64,000 nt of DNA from a bacterium (GTDB lineage Bacteria > Bacillota > Clostridia > Oscillospirales > Oscillospiraceae), in NCBI GenBank assembly GCA_004560305.1, contig SFVI01000002.1, positions 87,852-151,851 on the forward strand, written 5' to 3'. The position numbers and the translations under genes are program-made. The notes below the pieces were generated by a model, which did no database searches, had not been told where the DNA came from, and was given only the letters and a program-made list of their open reading frames with translations. Positions 15,336-24,526 of the stretch are shown here, in pieces (position 1 is the first letter of the stretch; each line of letters starts with the position of its first letter).

Positions 15336-16112
15336 ATGCGCTTGTTGGATTTCAAAAGGATAATTCGCAGATACCGGGGCGTCCTGTCCGGCATTGGGAT
15401 GATCGTGGCAGTGGTGCTGATATTCTGGACGGTGAACAACCCGGCGCTGGTGGGCGCCTCCGCCTCCACGCGTCAGCTGCCGGTGTATTCAGTGCAGCGG
15501 GACGAGAAGGTGGTGGCCCTGTCCTTCGACGCGGCCTGGGGAAACGAGGACACCCAGCAGCTGATCGACATTCTGAACAAGTACCAGATAAACACCACTT
15601 TTTTTGTGGTGGGCGATTGGGTGGACAGATACCCGGAATCGGTAAAGGCCCTGGCGAATAACGGCAATGAGGTGATGAACCATTCCTCCAACCATGCCCA
15701 CTTCTCCCAGCTGTCCAGTGAGCAGATCGTTGCGGATATCACCGCCTGCAATGAGAAGATTGCCGCCGTCACCGGCGTCACGCCTACGCTGTTCCGCTGC
15801 CCCTACGGCGAATATGACGACCATGTGATCAACGCCGTGAACTCCATGGGCATGACGGCGGTGCAGTGGGATGTGGACAGTCTGGACTGGAAGGGCATCT
15901 CCGCCCAGGAGATCCAGGGGCGGGTGCTGGACAAAGTGAAGCCGGGCAGCATTGTGCTCTTTCATAACGCGGCAGAGAACACGCCGGAGGCACTGCCGGG
16001 GATCATCGAAGCCCTCATTGCCGACGGCTACACCATCGTTCCCATCTCCCAGATCCTTCTCAGCGGCAAGACCATGATCGACAATACAGGCCGTCAATGC
16101 CCGGCCAAATGA
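15336..16112 (+). CDS. PdaB-like polysaccharide deacetylase
   Basis: A membrane-anchored NodB-domain protein of about 258 residues. One N-terminal helix (about 16-36) anchors it; the deacetylase domain follows from about residue 55. Motif 1 is LSFDAAWG, the altered form seen in sporulation proteins of the PdaB type instead of TFDDGP. Motif 2 is NHSSNHAH (metal-binding HxxxH), motif 3 FRCPYGEYD, then a LDWKG block and LFHNAAENT near the end. PdaB-like proteins act on cortex or wall peptidoglycan during sporulation. The exact start is unclear: AAGGAG (15328-15333) is too close to ATG 15336 but is well spaced for TTG 15342. Confidence 0.85.
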   Translation: MRLLDFKRIIRRYRGVLSGIGMIVAVVLIFWTVNNPALVGASASTRQLPVYSVQRDEKVVALSFDAAWGNEDTQQLIDILNKYQINTTFFVVGDWVDRYPESVKALANNGNEVMNHSSNHAHFSQLSSEQIVADITACNEKIAAVTGVTPTLFRCPYGEYDDHVINAVNSMGMTAVQWDVDSLDWKGISAQEIQGRVLDKVKPGSIVLFHNAAENTPEALPGIIEALIADGYTIVPISQILLSGKTMIDNTGRQCPAK

Positions 16113-16114
16113 AC

Positions 16115-16147
16115 TTAAGCCCCCTGCCGTAAGGCAAGGGGTTTTTC
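16115..16147 (+). terminator. terminator after deacetylase
   Basis: Stem GCCCCCTGCC with loop GTAA and complement GGCAAGGGG, then TTTTT. Confidence 0.8.
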
Positions 16148-16195
16148 CATATTCCTGAAAAATGTATAATCAAAGAAAAATTGTGAAAAACACCA

Positions 16196-16225
16196 TTGAC
16201 AGACAGCACGGAAAAGGACTAGTAT
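16196..16225 (+). promoter_or_regulatory. promoter for NAD synthetase gene
   Basis: -35 TTGACA (16196-16201), 18-bp spacer, -10 TAGTAT (16220-16225). A TATAAT also lies near 16166, which could be a second promoter. Confidence 0.6.
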
Positions 16226-16260
16226 TCTAACAAAATTCAAAAAACAGGAGGCGCGGATAC

Positions 16261-18186
16261 ATGAAATACGGCTTTATCAAAGTGGCGGCGGCCAGCCCGG
16301 CCCTGCGCCTGGGGGACACTGCCTATAACCTGGAAAGCGCGAAGGCGAGCTTTGACGCGGCTGAGCACCTGGGGGCAAATCTGTTGGTACTGCCGGAGCT
16401 GCACCTGACGGGCTACACCTGCGGAGATCTGTTCTATTCCGACCTTCTGCTGGACGGGGCGCTGGAGACCCTGGGCGCACTGCGGGACTACACGGCAGGG
16501 AAGCGCTGTCTACTGGTGGTGGGGCTGCCCCTGCGCCTGGGCGGCAAGCTGTATAACTGCGCGGCTGTCCTGCAGAGCGGCGAGGTACTGGGGCTGGTAC
16601 CAAAGACGGTGCTGCCCAATTATGGCGAGTTTTACGAGAAACGGCAGTTCACCTCCGGCGCGGACTACCGGGGGCCGGCGGAGATCCCTCTGCTGGGACA
16701 GGAAATTCCCTTTGGCCGGGACCTGCTGTTCTGCTGCCGGGAGATGGCGGACTTTGTGCTGGGCGTGGAAATCTGCGAGGACCTCTGGGCGCCGGTGACG
16801 CCCTCCACCGGGCTTTGCCTGGCGGGAGCTACGGTGATCGCCAACCTCTCCGCCTCCAACGAACTGATCGGCAAGGGGGATTACCGCAAGCTGCTGATCT
16901 CCTCCACCTCTGCCCGGCTGCTCTGCGGCTATGTCTATGCCAATGCGGGCTGTGATGAATCCACCCAGGACATGGTGTTTTCCGGCCACAGTCTGATCTA
17001 TGAGAACGGCCAGAAGCTGGCCGAGCGGCCCCCCTTTGGGAAAGAGAGCCTTGTCAGCACGGAGATCGACCTGTTCCGCCTGCGCAATGAGCGGCACCGC
17101 AACACCAGCTTCGACCAGAGCGGCGCGCCGCAGTGCCGGCGGATCGCTTTCAGCCAGCAATGCCTGGTCACAGCCTTGAGCCGCAGCATCACGGCCCACC
17201 CATTCGTGCCTGCCGATGAGGGCACTTTGGCCGGCCGTGCGGAGGAAATTCTCAGCCTGCAAGCCAGCGGCCTGCGGCGGCGGATCGAGCACACCGGCTG
17301 CCGTAAGGCGGTGGTGGGCATCTCCGGCGGACTGGACAGCACCCTGGCCCTGCTGGTGATGGTGCGGGCCATGGACGCTTTGGGGCGGCCCCGGAAGGAT
17401 ATTCTGGCGGTGACCATGCCCTGCTTCGGCACCACAAGGCGCACCCGGAGCAACGCGGAAAAGCTGTGTGAAGAACTGGGTGTAGACTTTATGACGGTGG
17501 ATATCAGCGCGGCGGTGCGGCAGCATTTTGCCGATATCGGCCACAGCGAGGATTGCACCGATGTGACCTATGAAAACTGCCAGGCCAGGGAGCGGACCCA
17601 GGTGCTGATGGACTTGGCAAACCGCTTTGGCGGCATTGTGGTGGGCACCGGCGACCTGTCAGAGCTGGCCCTGGGCTGGGCCACCTATAACGGCGACCAT
17701 ATGTCCATGTACGGCGTGAACTGCTCCGTGCCCAAGACCCTGGTGCGCTACATCATCGGCTATGAGATGGGGCATTGCGGTCCGGCGGCGGCAGCGGTGC
17801 TGAAGGACATCCTGGATACCCCGGTGTCCCCGGAGCTGCTGCCGGCGGAAAACGGGGAAATTGCCCAGAAAACGGAGGATATCGTCGGCCCCTATGAGCT
17901 GCATGACTTCTTCCTGTATCACATGCTGCGCAGTGGGGCGGCCCCCGCCCGTATCCTGCATCTGGCCTGCTATTCCTTCCGGGGCACTTATGACCGCTCA
18001 ACGATCCTCTATTGGCTGCGGGTATTTCTGCGGCGCTTCTTCGCCCAGCAGTTCAAACGCTCCTGCCTGCCGGATGGGCCCAAGGTGGGAACGGTGACCC
18101 TGTCGCCCCGGGGGGACTGGCGTATGCCCTCCGACGCTTCCGCCCGACTGTGGATGGAGGAACTGGACAGGCTGGAAAAAGAATAA
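16261..18186 (+). CDS. nadE: glutamine-dependent NAD+ synthetase
   Basis: This 641-residue enzyme makes NAD from nicotinic acid adenine dinucleotide, ATP and glutamine. The N-terminal nitrilase-type glutaminase domain (1-270) has the triad Glu46 (LPELHLTGY), Lys115 (PKTVLPNYGEF) and Cys172 (EICEDLW). The C-terminal synthetase domain starts near residue 330 with the PP-loop ISGGLDSTLALL and continues with GTGDLSELALGWATYNGDHM. AGGAGG lies about ten bases before the ATG. A second, ammonia-dependent NAD synthetase gene lies at 60.8 kb, so this genome has both forms. Confidence 0.93.
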   Translation: MKYGFIKVAAASPALRLGDTAYNLESAKASFDAAEHLGANLLVLPELHLTGYTCGDLFYSDLLLDGALETLGALRDYTAGKRCLLVVGLPLRLGGKLYNCAAVLQSGEVLGLVPKTVLPNYGEFYEKRQFTSGADYRGPAEIPLLGQEIPFGRDLLFCCREMADFVLGVEICEDLWAPVTPSTGLCLAGATVIANLSASNELIGKGDYRKLLISSTSARLLCGYVYANAGCDESTQDMVFSGHSLIYENGQKLAERPPFGKESLVSTEIDLFRLRNERHRNTSFDQSGAPQCRRIAFSQQCLVTALSRSITAHPFVPADEGTLAGRAEEILSLQASGLRRRIEHTGCRKAVVGISGGLDSTLALLVMVRAMDALGRPRKDILAVTMPCFGTTRRTRSNAEKLCEELGVDFMTVDISAAVRQHFADIGHSEDCTDVTYENCQARERTQVLMDLANRFGGIVVGTGDLSELALGWATYNGDHMSMYGVNCSVPKTLVRYIIGYEMGHCGPAAAAVLKDILDTPVSPELLPAENGEIAQKTEDIVGPYELHDFFLYHMLRSGAAPARILHLACYSFRGTYDRSTILYWLRVFLRRFFAQQFKRSCLPDGPKVGTVTLSPRGDWRMPSDASARLWMEELDRLEKE

Positions 18187-18187
18187 G

Positions 18188-18231
18188 AAAATGAAAAAAA
18201 TCCGGACAAAGGTCCGGATTTTTTTCATTTG
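18188..18231. terminator. bidirectional terminator between nadE and SDR gene
   Basis: Stem AAATGAAAAAAATCCGGAC with its complement ending GTCCGGATTTTTTTCATTT, loop AAAG; A and T runs on both strands serve the convergent genes. Confidence 0.88.
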
Positions 18232-18246
18232 AAGAATCGTAATTTT

Positions 18247-19020
18247 TTACAGGTAGCAGCCGCAGTCACAGTCAATGGCCTGGCCGGTGATCACGCGGGA
18301 CTCATCGGAAGCCAGGAAGAGCAGGATGTTGGCAATGTCAATATCCTTGCAGATGCCCACATCCAGGTCGGAATGCTTGTTGACAATATTGTAAAATTCA
18401 TCGGCGGCAGGGGAGCGCTCCTCCTTCAGCTGGCCCTTGGTCATGGGCGTCCACACCGTACCGGGGCAGACGCAGTTGGCCCGGATGCCCTGACCGGCGA
18501 AGCGCAGGGCGATGTGCCTGGTGAGGGCGATCACGGCCCCCTTGGTGGCGGTGTACACGGCGCCGCCGCTGCCCAGCTTGCCGGAAATGGAGGCCACGGA
18601 AATAATGTTGCCCCGCTTCTGGGCGGCCATGACCTTGCATGCCTCCCGGGTGATGGACATGGTGCCCTTGATGTTGATCTTGCTGACAAAGTCATAGTCG
18701 GAATCGGTGAATTCCTCAATGGGCTTCAAGCCATGCTCCAGCACGCCCGCACAGTTGACCAGCACGTCGATCTTCCCAAAGGCGTCCACCGCCGCCTGCA
18801 TCAGCTTCTGGTTGTCCTCGGCATTGGTAATATCGCCCCGGATGAAAAGGGCCTGGGTGCCGGCGTCATGGATGCGCTTGAGGACCTTGTCCTTGTTGGA
18901 CTCGCTCACATCTGTCAGTACCAGCTTGGCCCCTTCTTTGGCAAAAACCTCGGCAGTCTTCATGCCGATGCCGGAGTTGCCGCCGGTAACGATGCATACT
19001 TTATCGTTTAATCTTCCCAC
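18247..19020 (-). CDS. short-chain dehydrogenase/reductase (SDR)
   Basis: A 257-residue classical SDR. The Rossmann cofactor motif is TGGNSGIG (12-19); Asp37 after the second strand (VLTDVS) suggests NAD rather than NADP. VLVNCAGV replaces the usual NNAG, SVASISG carries the catalytic serine, and YTATK gives the Tyr-Lys pair. The C-terminus ends in CDCGCYL, with three close cysteines. Substrate is unknown: bile acid or sugar alcohol dehydrogenases have the same fold, and nothing here tells them apart. The gene starts with GTG at 19020 after GGGGAGG; no ATG is suitable. It stands alone with its own terminator. Confidence 0.85.
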   Translation of the reverse strand: MGRLNDKVCIVTGGNSGIGMKTAEVFAKEGAKLVLTDVSESNKDKVLKRIHDAGTQALFIRGDITNAEDNQKLMQAAVDAFGKIDVLVNCAGVLEHGLKPIEEFTDSDYDFVSKINIKGTMSITREACKVMAAQKRGNIISVASISGKLGSGGAVYTATKGAVIALTRHIALRFAGQGIRANCVCPGTVWTPMTKGQLKEERSPAADEFYNIVNKHSDLDVGICKDIDIANILLFLASDESRVITGQAIDCDCGCYL

Positions 19021-19087
19021 GATGCGTCCTCCCCTGTAAGAGATATTTTAGAAATTCTATCCCATTTAGGGCTTCGTGTCAATTACT

Positions 19088-20359
19088 TTATTGCGCAGCT
19101 TTGACCGGCAGGCAGGCCAGCAGCTCAAAACGGCCCTCGCGGGGTCCGGCCTCCAGACTGCCGCCGTAGCGCCCAGCGATCTCCCGCATCCCCGGCAGGC
19201 CGAAGCCGTGGTGGGCGCTGTCGGCCTTGGTGCTGCGAAGCTCCGCGGTTTCTTCGCCGGTGAGGGCGTTGGTGACCTTCAGCATCAGCATGCCCTTCTC
19301 CACCCGGCAGCGAAGGGTGATCCGCTTGTCCGGGGCTTTGGCGGCGGCCTCCGTGGCATTGTCCAGGGCATTGCCCAACAGGGCGCAGAGATCCACATCG
19401 CTGATGCTGAGCTGTTCCGGCAGGGCGATTTGCATGTCCGCAATCAGACCCAGACGCTCCATCTCCTCCAGCTTGGCGGAGAGCACTGCGTTGGCGGCCT
19501 CATGCCGGCAGAGCCGGCGGCTGCCCGCAAAGGCGGGGGAGTCCTCCAACTGGTTTACATAATCAAGAACTTTGGATGCTTCTCCTTCTTCCAGCAGGCC
19601 CTGCAGGGCGGCCAGGTGGTTGCGCAGATCGTGGCGCAGGCTGCGCACCTGGTTCTGCTCCCGCCGCAGGTTCTGATAGTACAGCTCCCGCAGGGCGGCC
19701 AGCCGCTCCTGCTGCTGCAGGCGTTCGTAATCTGCCAGGGTCAGCAGGGCCAGCAGCAGAAGCAGGGAACTGCCCAGCACCATGGGCAGCACCACCAGCC
19801 CCTGCCGCAGGGCCTGACTTTGCACCAGAAGGGAATCGTGGATGTTATAGCTCAGCGCCACCACCGCCACGATGGACAGAAAGGGCATGGCCCCCAGGCC
19901 CAGCATCAGCCGCCACAGCCGGCGGGATAGCTTCGGCGGCTCCGGCGGCAGCCGCTTTCGCAGCAAAAGATACAGCCCGCTGAAGATCACCGGCCGCAGC
20001 AGTTGGGTCAGCTGGTCATAGGCTTCCACATGCATCAGGTAGGTGTCCAGCATGGCGCAGACGGCCATGATACAGCAGAAGAAGATCAGCGCCAGACTCA
20101 GCCGCTGAGACAGTTCCCCCTGAGTGCAGAGCAGAAAGCAGGGGAAGAACACCAGCAGTGTAAAGGCTAGGTTGGGGTCGCCCACCCAGATGACCATGCC
20201 GGCGCTGCCGGTAAACAGAATATAAAGGATGGGCCTGGCCCATTTTGTCTCTTTGAAGGGGATAAAAGGGGCTGCCAGTTTGTAAATGAACAGGCCGTTC
20301 AGGCAGCTGATCGCCACCCAGGACAGCCACAGCAGGATTGTGATGATCTTCACGGTCAT
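19088..20359 (-). CDS. GHKL sensor histidine kinase (AgrC-like)
   Basis: A 423-residue membrane sensor kinase. Six or so hydrophobic helices fill residues 1-210, followed by a coiled stretch (LADYERLQQQERLAALREL, about 207-225) and the histidine box SLRHDLRNHL with His243. The ATP-binding part has the N box LLGNALDNATEA and the G box HGFGLPGMREI. This is the HPK10 class that pairs with LytTR regulators and often senses peptides. The start overlaps the regulator stop as ATGA (20356-20359), so the pair is translated together. An ABC exporter is encoded divergently and is the probable target or partner. Confidence 0.9.
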   Translation of the reverse strand: MTVKIITILLWLSWVAISCLNGLFIYKLAAPFIPFKETKWARPILYILFTGSAGMVIWVGDPNLAFTLLVFFPCFLLCTQGELSQRLSLALIFFCCIMAVCAMLDTYLMHVEAYDQLTQLLRPVIFSGLYLLLRKRLPPEPPKLSRRLWRLMLGLGAMPFLSIVAVVALSYNIHDSLLVQSQALRQGLVVLPMVLGSSLLLLLALLTLADYERLQQQERLAALRELYYQNLRREQNQVRSLRHDLRNHLAALQGLLEEGEASKVLDYVNQLEDSPAFAGSRRLCRHEAANAVLSAKLEEMERLGLIADMQIALPEQLSISDVDLCALLGNALDNATEAAAKAPDKRITLRCRVEKGMLMLKVTNALTGEETAELRSTKADSAHHGFGLPGMREIAGRYGGSLEAGPREGRFELLACLPVKAAQ

Positions 20360-21072
20360 ATCTCATCCTCCAAAGCCGCCCGGGTCAGGGCCAGCATGGC
20401 GCTCTGCTGGCAGGAGCGGCTGACCGGCAGGGTGGTGTCTCCGATACAGACCTGACTGCCGCTGATGCTGTCCACCGCGGCGGCGTGCACCAGATAGCGC
20501 TGGTGAATGCGGACGAAGCCGCCGCCCAGCTCCGTTTCCAGCGTATCCAGCTTGCCGTAAAAGCTGTAGCTTCTCTGCCGGGCTACACAGGTCAGCTTCC
20601 GCCGGTCGGAGAAGAAATAGAGAATATCCCGGATGGGAATGCGGTAGCTCACCTCGCCGCTGCGGCAGAGAAAGAAGCGACCGCTGTCCCGGCGGAGGGC
20701 GGCCAGGCAGCGGGAGAGCACCTCCTCCAGCTGCTCTGCCCGGGCCGGCTTCATCAGGTAGGCCAGGGCGCTGACGGTGTAGCCCTCAAAGACCCGGTCG
20801 GCATAGGCGGTGACGAACACCAGCTGCAGGCCCTCGTAAGCGGCCCGCAGCTTTTTTGCTGTCTCCATGCCGTCGGGATGACCCATTTCCATATCCAGAA
20901 ACACCAGGTCCAGCTCCCCGGTGTGTTTTTCCAGCCAGCCCAGCAGCCCCAGCCCGGAGGAAAATTCAAAGAGCTCTCCCGTCTGACCCAGCTTGTCCAG
21001 GGCCTGTTCCACCCCGCCCCGCAGCCGGAGCCGGGCGTCCTGGCTGTCATCGCAGATGGCAATTCGCAGCAT
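20356..21072 (-). CDS. LytTR-family response regulator
   Basis: A 238-residue regulator. The receiver domain (1-120) has the acidic pair Asp8-Asp9, phosphoacceptor Asp60 (VFLDMEMG) and the later Lys in YLMKPAR. The C-terminal LytTR DNA-binding domain (about 135-235) includes ILYFFSDRRKLTC and GFVRIHQRYLVH. LytTR proteins bind direct repeats upstream of promoters. GGGAGG stands seven bases before the ATG at 21072; the reading frame is open far upstream but without a start site of equal quality. It forms an operon with the GHKL kinase and is divergent from the ABC exporter across 200 bp. Confidence 0.9.
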   Translation of the reverse strand: MLRIAICDDSQDARLRLRGGVEQALDKLGQTGELFEFSSGLGLLGWLEKHTGELDLVFLDMEMGHPDGMETAKKLRAAYEGLQLVFVTAYADRVFEGYTVSALAYLMKPARAEQLEEVLSRCLAALRRDSGRFFLCRSGEVSYRIPIRDILYFFSDRRKLTCVARQRSYSFYGKLDTLETELGGGFVRIHQRYLVHAAAVDSISGSQVCIGDTTLPVSRSCQQSAMLALTRAALEDEI

Positions 21073-21099
21073 GGCGCACCTCCCTGTTTTACTGCCAAT

Positions 21100-21128
21100 A
21101 TTGTGCCACAAGGGGACAGATCCGTCAA
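21100..21128 (-). promoter_or_regulatory. promoter for regulator-kinase operon
   Basis: Minus strand: -35 TTGACG (21123-21128), 17-bp spacer, weak -10 CACAAT (21100-21105), as expected of a promoter that needs activation. Confidence 0.5.
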
Positions 21129-21220
21129 ACCAAAGATGACGGCAAAGGCCCCAAACTTTCCATCGGGTTCGTTTCTGCCGCCAGACTTTACCACTGCCGC
21201 GCCGGAAATGACAGGGGCGT

Positions 21221-21249
21221 TTGCGTTGGGCGATGGCCTGGTTTATGCT
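21221..21249 (+). promoter_or_regulatory. promoter for ABC exporter operon
   Basis: -35 TTGCGT (21221-21226), 17-bp spacer, -10 TATGCT (21244-21249). I did not find a clear pair of LytTR direct repeats in the 90 bp upstream. Confidence 0.5.
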
Positions 21250-21273
21250 CAAGGCAGGAAAGGAGCGTAAACC

Positions 21274-22017
21274 ATGCTGAAAGTAAATGATCTGCATAAA
21301 ACCTATCAGGTGGGCAAGACCACCTATGAAGTGCTGAAGGGCGTGTCCCTGGAAATTGAGAAAGGCCAGTTTGTGGCGGTAATGGGGCCCTCCGGCTCCG
21401 GCAAGACCACCCTGCTCAACTGCATCTCCTGCTACATCCCCACAGATGCCGGCAGCATCTGCCTGGGGGGCAGGGAGCTGGCGGCGCTGAACGAGGAGGA
21501 GCTGGCCGCTGTTCGCAACCGGGAGCTGGGCTTCGTGTTCCAGGACTTCCTGCTGCTGGACGGACTCACGGTCCGGGACAATATCCTGCTGCCGGCCATC
21601 ATCGGCGGCAGCGTCAGCCGGGAGACGGAGCAGCGAGCGGAGCAGCTGTGCCAGGTCTTTGGCATTGAGCACATCCGGGAAAAGTTCCCTGCGGAGATCT
21701 CCGGCGGCGAGAAGCAGCGCACCGCCGTGGCCCGGGCATTGATCAACCAGCCCCTGCTGATCCTGGCCGACGAGCCTACCGGCAACCTGGACTCCAAGTC
21801 CAGCCGGGCGGTGATCGACAGCTTCTGTCAGGCTCGGGAGCAGATGGAGGCCACCATCTTCATGGTGACCCACGACAGCTTTGCTGCCTCCTTCTGCGAC
21901 CGGGTCATCATCCTCCGGGACGGGCAGGTCTGGCGCACGCTGGAGCGGGGCGATCGGGAGCGGCTGGCCTTTCAGGATTTGCTGCTGGATTCCGTCCGGG
22001 AAATGGGCAGGGAGTGA
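21274..22017 (+). CDS. ABC transporter ATP-binding protein, BceA/MacB-like
   Basis: A 247-residue ATPase with Walker A GPSGSGKTTL (38-47), Q loop (FQDFLLL), signature SGGEKQRTAVARAL, Walker B LLILADEPTGNLDS and switch histidine in VTHD. The NLDS and SGGEKQR variants are typical of the MacB/BceA/LolD group that work with FtsX-like permeases. AAAGGAG lies eight bases before the ATG. The stop overlaps the GTGA preceding the permease gene. With the permease it probably detoxifies a peptide antibiotic or moves a lipid or peptide; the substrate is not known. Confidence 0.92.
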   Translation: MLKVNDLHKTYQVGKTTYEVLKGVSLEIEKGQFVAVMGPSGSGKTTLLNCISCYIPTDAGSICLGGRELAALNEEELAAVRNRELGFVFQDFLLLDGLTVRDNILLPAIIGGSVSRETEQRAEQLCQVFGIEHIREKFPAEISGGEKQRTAVARALINQPLLILADEPTGNLDSKSSRAVIDSFCQAREQMEATIFMVTHDSFAASFCDRVIILRDGQVWRTLERGDRERLAFQDLLLDSVREMGRE

Positions 22018-22022
22018 GTGCC

Positions 22023-24119
22023 ATGAAGAGCTTTAAGGAAGTTTACAGCCTGCTCCGCCGGAAGGGCAGGAAGCAGTACGGCCTGCTGTGGGGCTGCTGC
22101 TTCTTCTCCGTACTGCTGATCACGGCCTATGTGTGCATGATGCGCTCACCCACCATCCTGGATGTACTGCCCGAGGGAGGGGACTCCCGCAAGCAGGTGA
22201 TGATGATCTTTGTGCTGGCAGTTGTGGGCTGTGCCGTGTTCACCCTCTATGCCGCCGGCCTGTTCTTCCGCTATAAGTCCCGGGAAATGGGGATCTTTCT
22301 GGCCCTGGGCGCAAAACGCAGCCAGCTGAAAAACCGCCTCATGGGGGAATTGGTGGCCGTCTCCCTCAGTGCCTGCGCCACTGGAGCGCTGCTGGGGGCG
22401 CCCCTGGCCCTGGGCCTGTGGCAGATTTTCCGCCTCTGCGTGGTGGACACGGCGGAAATGCCCCTGCGCTTTGACCCAGCGGCCTATGGCTTCGCCCTGG
22501 CCTTTTCCGTCTTTGTCATTGCCGCCCTGCTTTTGATGGGCCGGCGCTTCGTGGGAAAGACCAATATCCTTGACATCGTCCAGGCCAGCCGCAAGTCAGA
22601 GCCCATCCATGCCGTGCCCCGCTGGTACGGATGGGGCGGCATCCTCCTGGTGGTCCTGGGCGCTGTCCTGGGCTACAGCGTGCCCAGCTTCTGCATCCTG
22701 ACGCTGCACTGGTACCCGCCGGAGGGCCTGACCGCCATCTTCTATCTGCCGGTGCTGGTGGGGCTTTACATGCTCCTGCTGCACACGGTGGTCAACGGCT
22801 GGGGCAGGAAGCGGCATCATTACAAAAACATCATCGCCACCAGCATGATGAAGTTCCAGGGCCGTCAGACCGTCAACAATATGCTGGTGATGACCCTGCT
22901 GATTGCCGGGGCCTATTTCGCCAGCTTTTACACCCCCATGCTGGGCGTGGGGGCCATCATGAGCTACGACGCCCGGCCGGTGGACTATGCCTACTTCTAC
23001 CGCAATGACCAGAATGCTCCCGGGGAGGAGGAAATACGGCAGCTGGCGGAAACCTATGAAGTTAACATAACATCATATATGGAGGCGCCCATGATTCGTC
23101 TGGCGGTGGACGGCATAGAACATATGGAAACCGAAGGCAAACTGGGCACCACCTGGCAGGCGGTGTATCGGGAGCAGCTGCAATCCGATCTTTTCCTGTC
23201 GGAAAGCGGCTACCGGACCCTGACCGGGGAAGAAATTGACCTGGAGCCGGGCCAGATCGCCGCCATCATGGATGCGGAAGGGGGCGGTCAGGGAGTTTTT
23301 GGCGGTGATGCCGGGCTTGTGACCAACACCTTCACAGGGGAGAAACGCAGGGTAAACTCCGATACCAAGCTGGGACACGATGTACTCTTTGGCCGCTATG
23401 TCTGCGATGATGAGGATTTTGCATCCCTTTCCGCCGGCTTGCCCGATGCCTGGCGGGAGACCATGGTGTTCTTCAATGTGGAGGACTGCGCCGGGAGCTA
23501 CGATTTTGCCAAGGCCCTGTTTAACCGCATCGTGGACGGCTCCGGGCCGGAGGTGGCGGTTCTGGACGCCTGGGACCCGGTGACCCGGGAACGGGAGATC
23601 GCGGAGAAGGGGAGCTACTGGTATGACGGACAAACCCTCCGCTATGATCAGCGGAACAGCTCGGAATTCCGGCTGTACTGGCAGTATATGCCCCAGTTCC
23701 GGGTGCTGGACAAGGCGGACTTTGTAAAGACCACGGCGGTGTTCATCATGCTCTTTGTGTTTATCGCCATCGTGTGCTTTGCGGCTGTGTTCGTCATCGC
23801 TTATACCCGCTGTATGACCATCGCCCTGAATAACCGGCAGGTCTATGATGACCTGGATAAGCTGGGGGCCTCCCAGGCCTATCTGTATGCCTCGGTAAAG
23901 AACCAGATTTGCCGGGTGTTCACCGTGCCGGCCATCACCGGCACCGGCGTGATCTACGCCTTTTACGCCATGATCATGTACGCCAATGACGGCCGCCTGA
24001 GCCTCAGTGAGCTTGCCGGCATGGGAGCCTGCCTGCTGCTGATCCTGGCAATTTCCTTACTTATGTACGCCGTGTACCGCCTGACATTGAAGCAGGTCTG
24101 CCGTGCACTGAATATTTGA
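22023..24119 (+). CDS. FtsX-like ABC permease, BceB type
   Basis: A 698-residue permease with the ten-helix BceB plan: helices near 22-44, 60-84, 110-135, 150-175, 205-225, 235-262 and 285-310, then a large extracellular domain (about 315-570) between helices 7 and 8, then three helices (575-600, 630-650, 660-685). BceB proteins bind peptide antibiotics that target the undecaprenyl cycle. I place the start at ATG 22023, eight bases after GGGAG; a GTG at 22014 in frame is also possible. The transporter is paired with a GHKL/LytTR system instead of the usual BceRS type, which is uncommon. Confidence 0.88.
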   Translation: MKSFKEVYSLLRRKGRKQYGLLWGCCFFSVLLITAYVCMMRSPTILDVLPEGGDSRKQVMMIFVLAVVGCAVFTLYAAGLFFRYKSREMGIFLALGAKRSQLKNRLMGELVAVSLSACATGALLGAPLALGLWQIFRLCVVDTAEMPLRFDPAAYGFALAFSVFVIAALLLMGRRFVGKTNILDIVQASRKSEPIHAVPRWYGWGGILLVVLGAVLGYSVPSFCILTLHWYPPEGLTAIFYLPVLVGLYMLLLHTVVNGWGRKRHHYKNIIATSMMKFQGRQTVNNMLVMTLLIAGAYFASFYTPMLGVGAIMSYDARPVDYAYFYRNDQNAPGEEEIRQLAETYEVNITSYMEAPMIRLAVDGIEHMETEGKLGTTWQAVYREQLQSDLFLSESGYRTLTGEEIDLEPGQIAAIMDAEGGGQGVFGGDAGLVTNTFTGEKRRVNSDTKLGHDVLFGRYVCDDEDFASLSAGLPDAWRETMVFFNVEDCAGSYDFAKALFNRIVDGSGPEVAVLDAWDPVTREREIAEKGSYWYDGQTLRYDQRNSSEFRLYWQYMPQFRVLDKADFVKTTAVFIMLFVFIAIVCFAAVFVIAYTRCMTIALNNRQVYDDLDKLGASQAYLYASVKNQICRVFTVPAITGTGVIYAFYAMIMYANDGRLSLSELAGMGACLLLILAISLLMYAVYRLTLKQVCRALNI

Positions 24120-24125
24120 GACTGA

Positions 24126-24168
24126 CTGAAAAACTGCCCCGGTGTGCACCGGGGCAGTCAATCATTTT
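24126..24168. terminator. terminator between permease and hypA
   Basis: Stem ACTGCCCCGGTG with its complement CACCGGGGCAGT; flanking A tract on the left gives a good T run for the minus-strand hypA, while the plus-strand T run is weak. Confidence 0.75.
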
Positions 24169-24172
24169 GCGA

Positions 24173-24517
24173 TTATTCGGGAATATGGATTTCTTTGATA
24201 TTAAAATCCTCGCCGGAGAGCACGTCTTTTTCAAAGCTGCCGCAGTTGGGGCAATAGCCCTCATACTGCACCACATTGAAAATCTCGTCACACTCCCGGC
24301 ATTCCGCAAGACCGGGAACCATCTCCATCACCAGCTTGGTGTTTTCCAGCGCCGTCCCTGCCGCAACCACAGGGTAAAGCTCCTCCACATACTGGGGGAT
24401 CACCAGGGACAGCTCGCCGATCTGGCAGACGATCTCGCTGATCTGCTGGATGTTGTTCTCCCTGGCGAAGTCCAGCACGGTCTTGCACATACTTCTGACA
24501 ATGCCTATCTCGTGCAT
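24173..24517 (-). CDS. hypA: hydrogenase nickel-insertion protein HypA
   Basis: HypA delivers nickel to NiFe hydrogenase. The 114-residue protein starts MHE (His2 and Glu3 are part of the nickel site) and has the zinc-binding CxxC pair as CRECDEIF and CPNCGS (about 74-77 and 89-92). Length and order are standard. It lies ten bases after the large iron-sulfur flavoprotein gene in the same direction, so the two are co-transcribed, but no hydrogenase subunit and no HypB are in the window. Its presence next to an electron-transfer flavoprotein hints at hydrogen metabolism; that link is inference. Confidence 0.9.
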   Translation of the reverse strand: MHEIGIVRSMCKTVLDFARENNIQQISEIVCQIGELSLVIPQYVEELYPVVAAGTALENTKLVMEMVPGLAECRECDEIFNVVQYEGYCPNCGSFEKDVLSGEDFNIKEIHIPE

Positions 24518-24526
24518 GGCCGCTCC

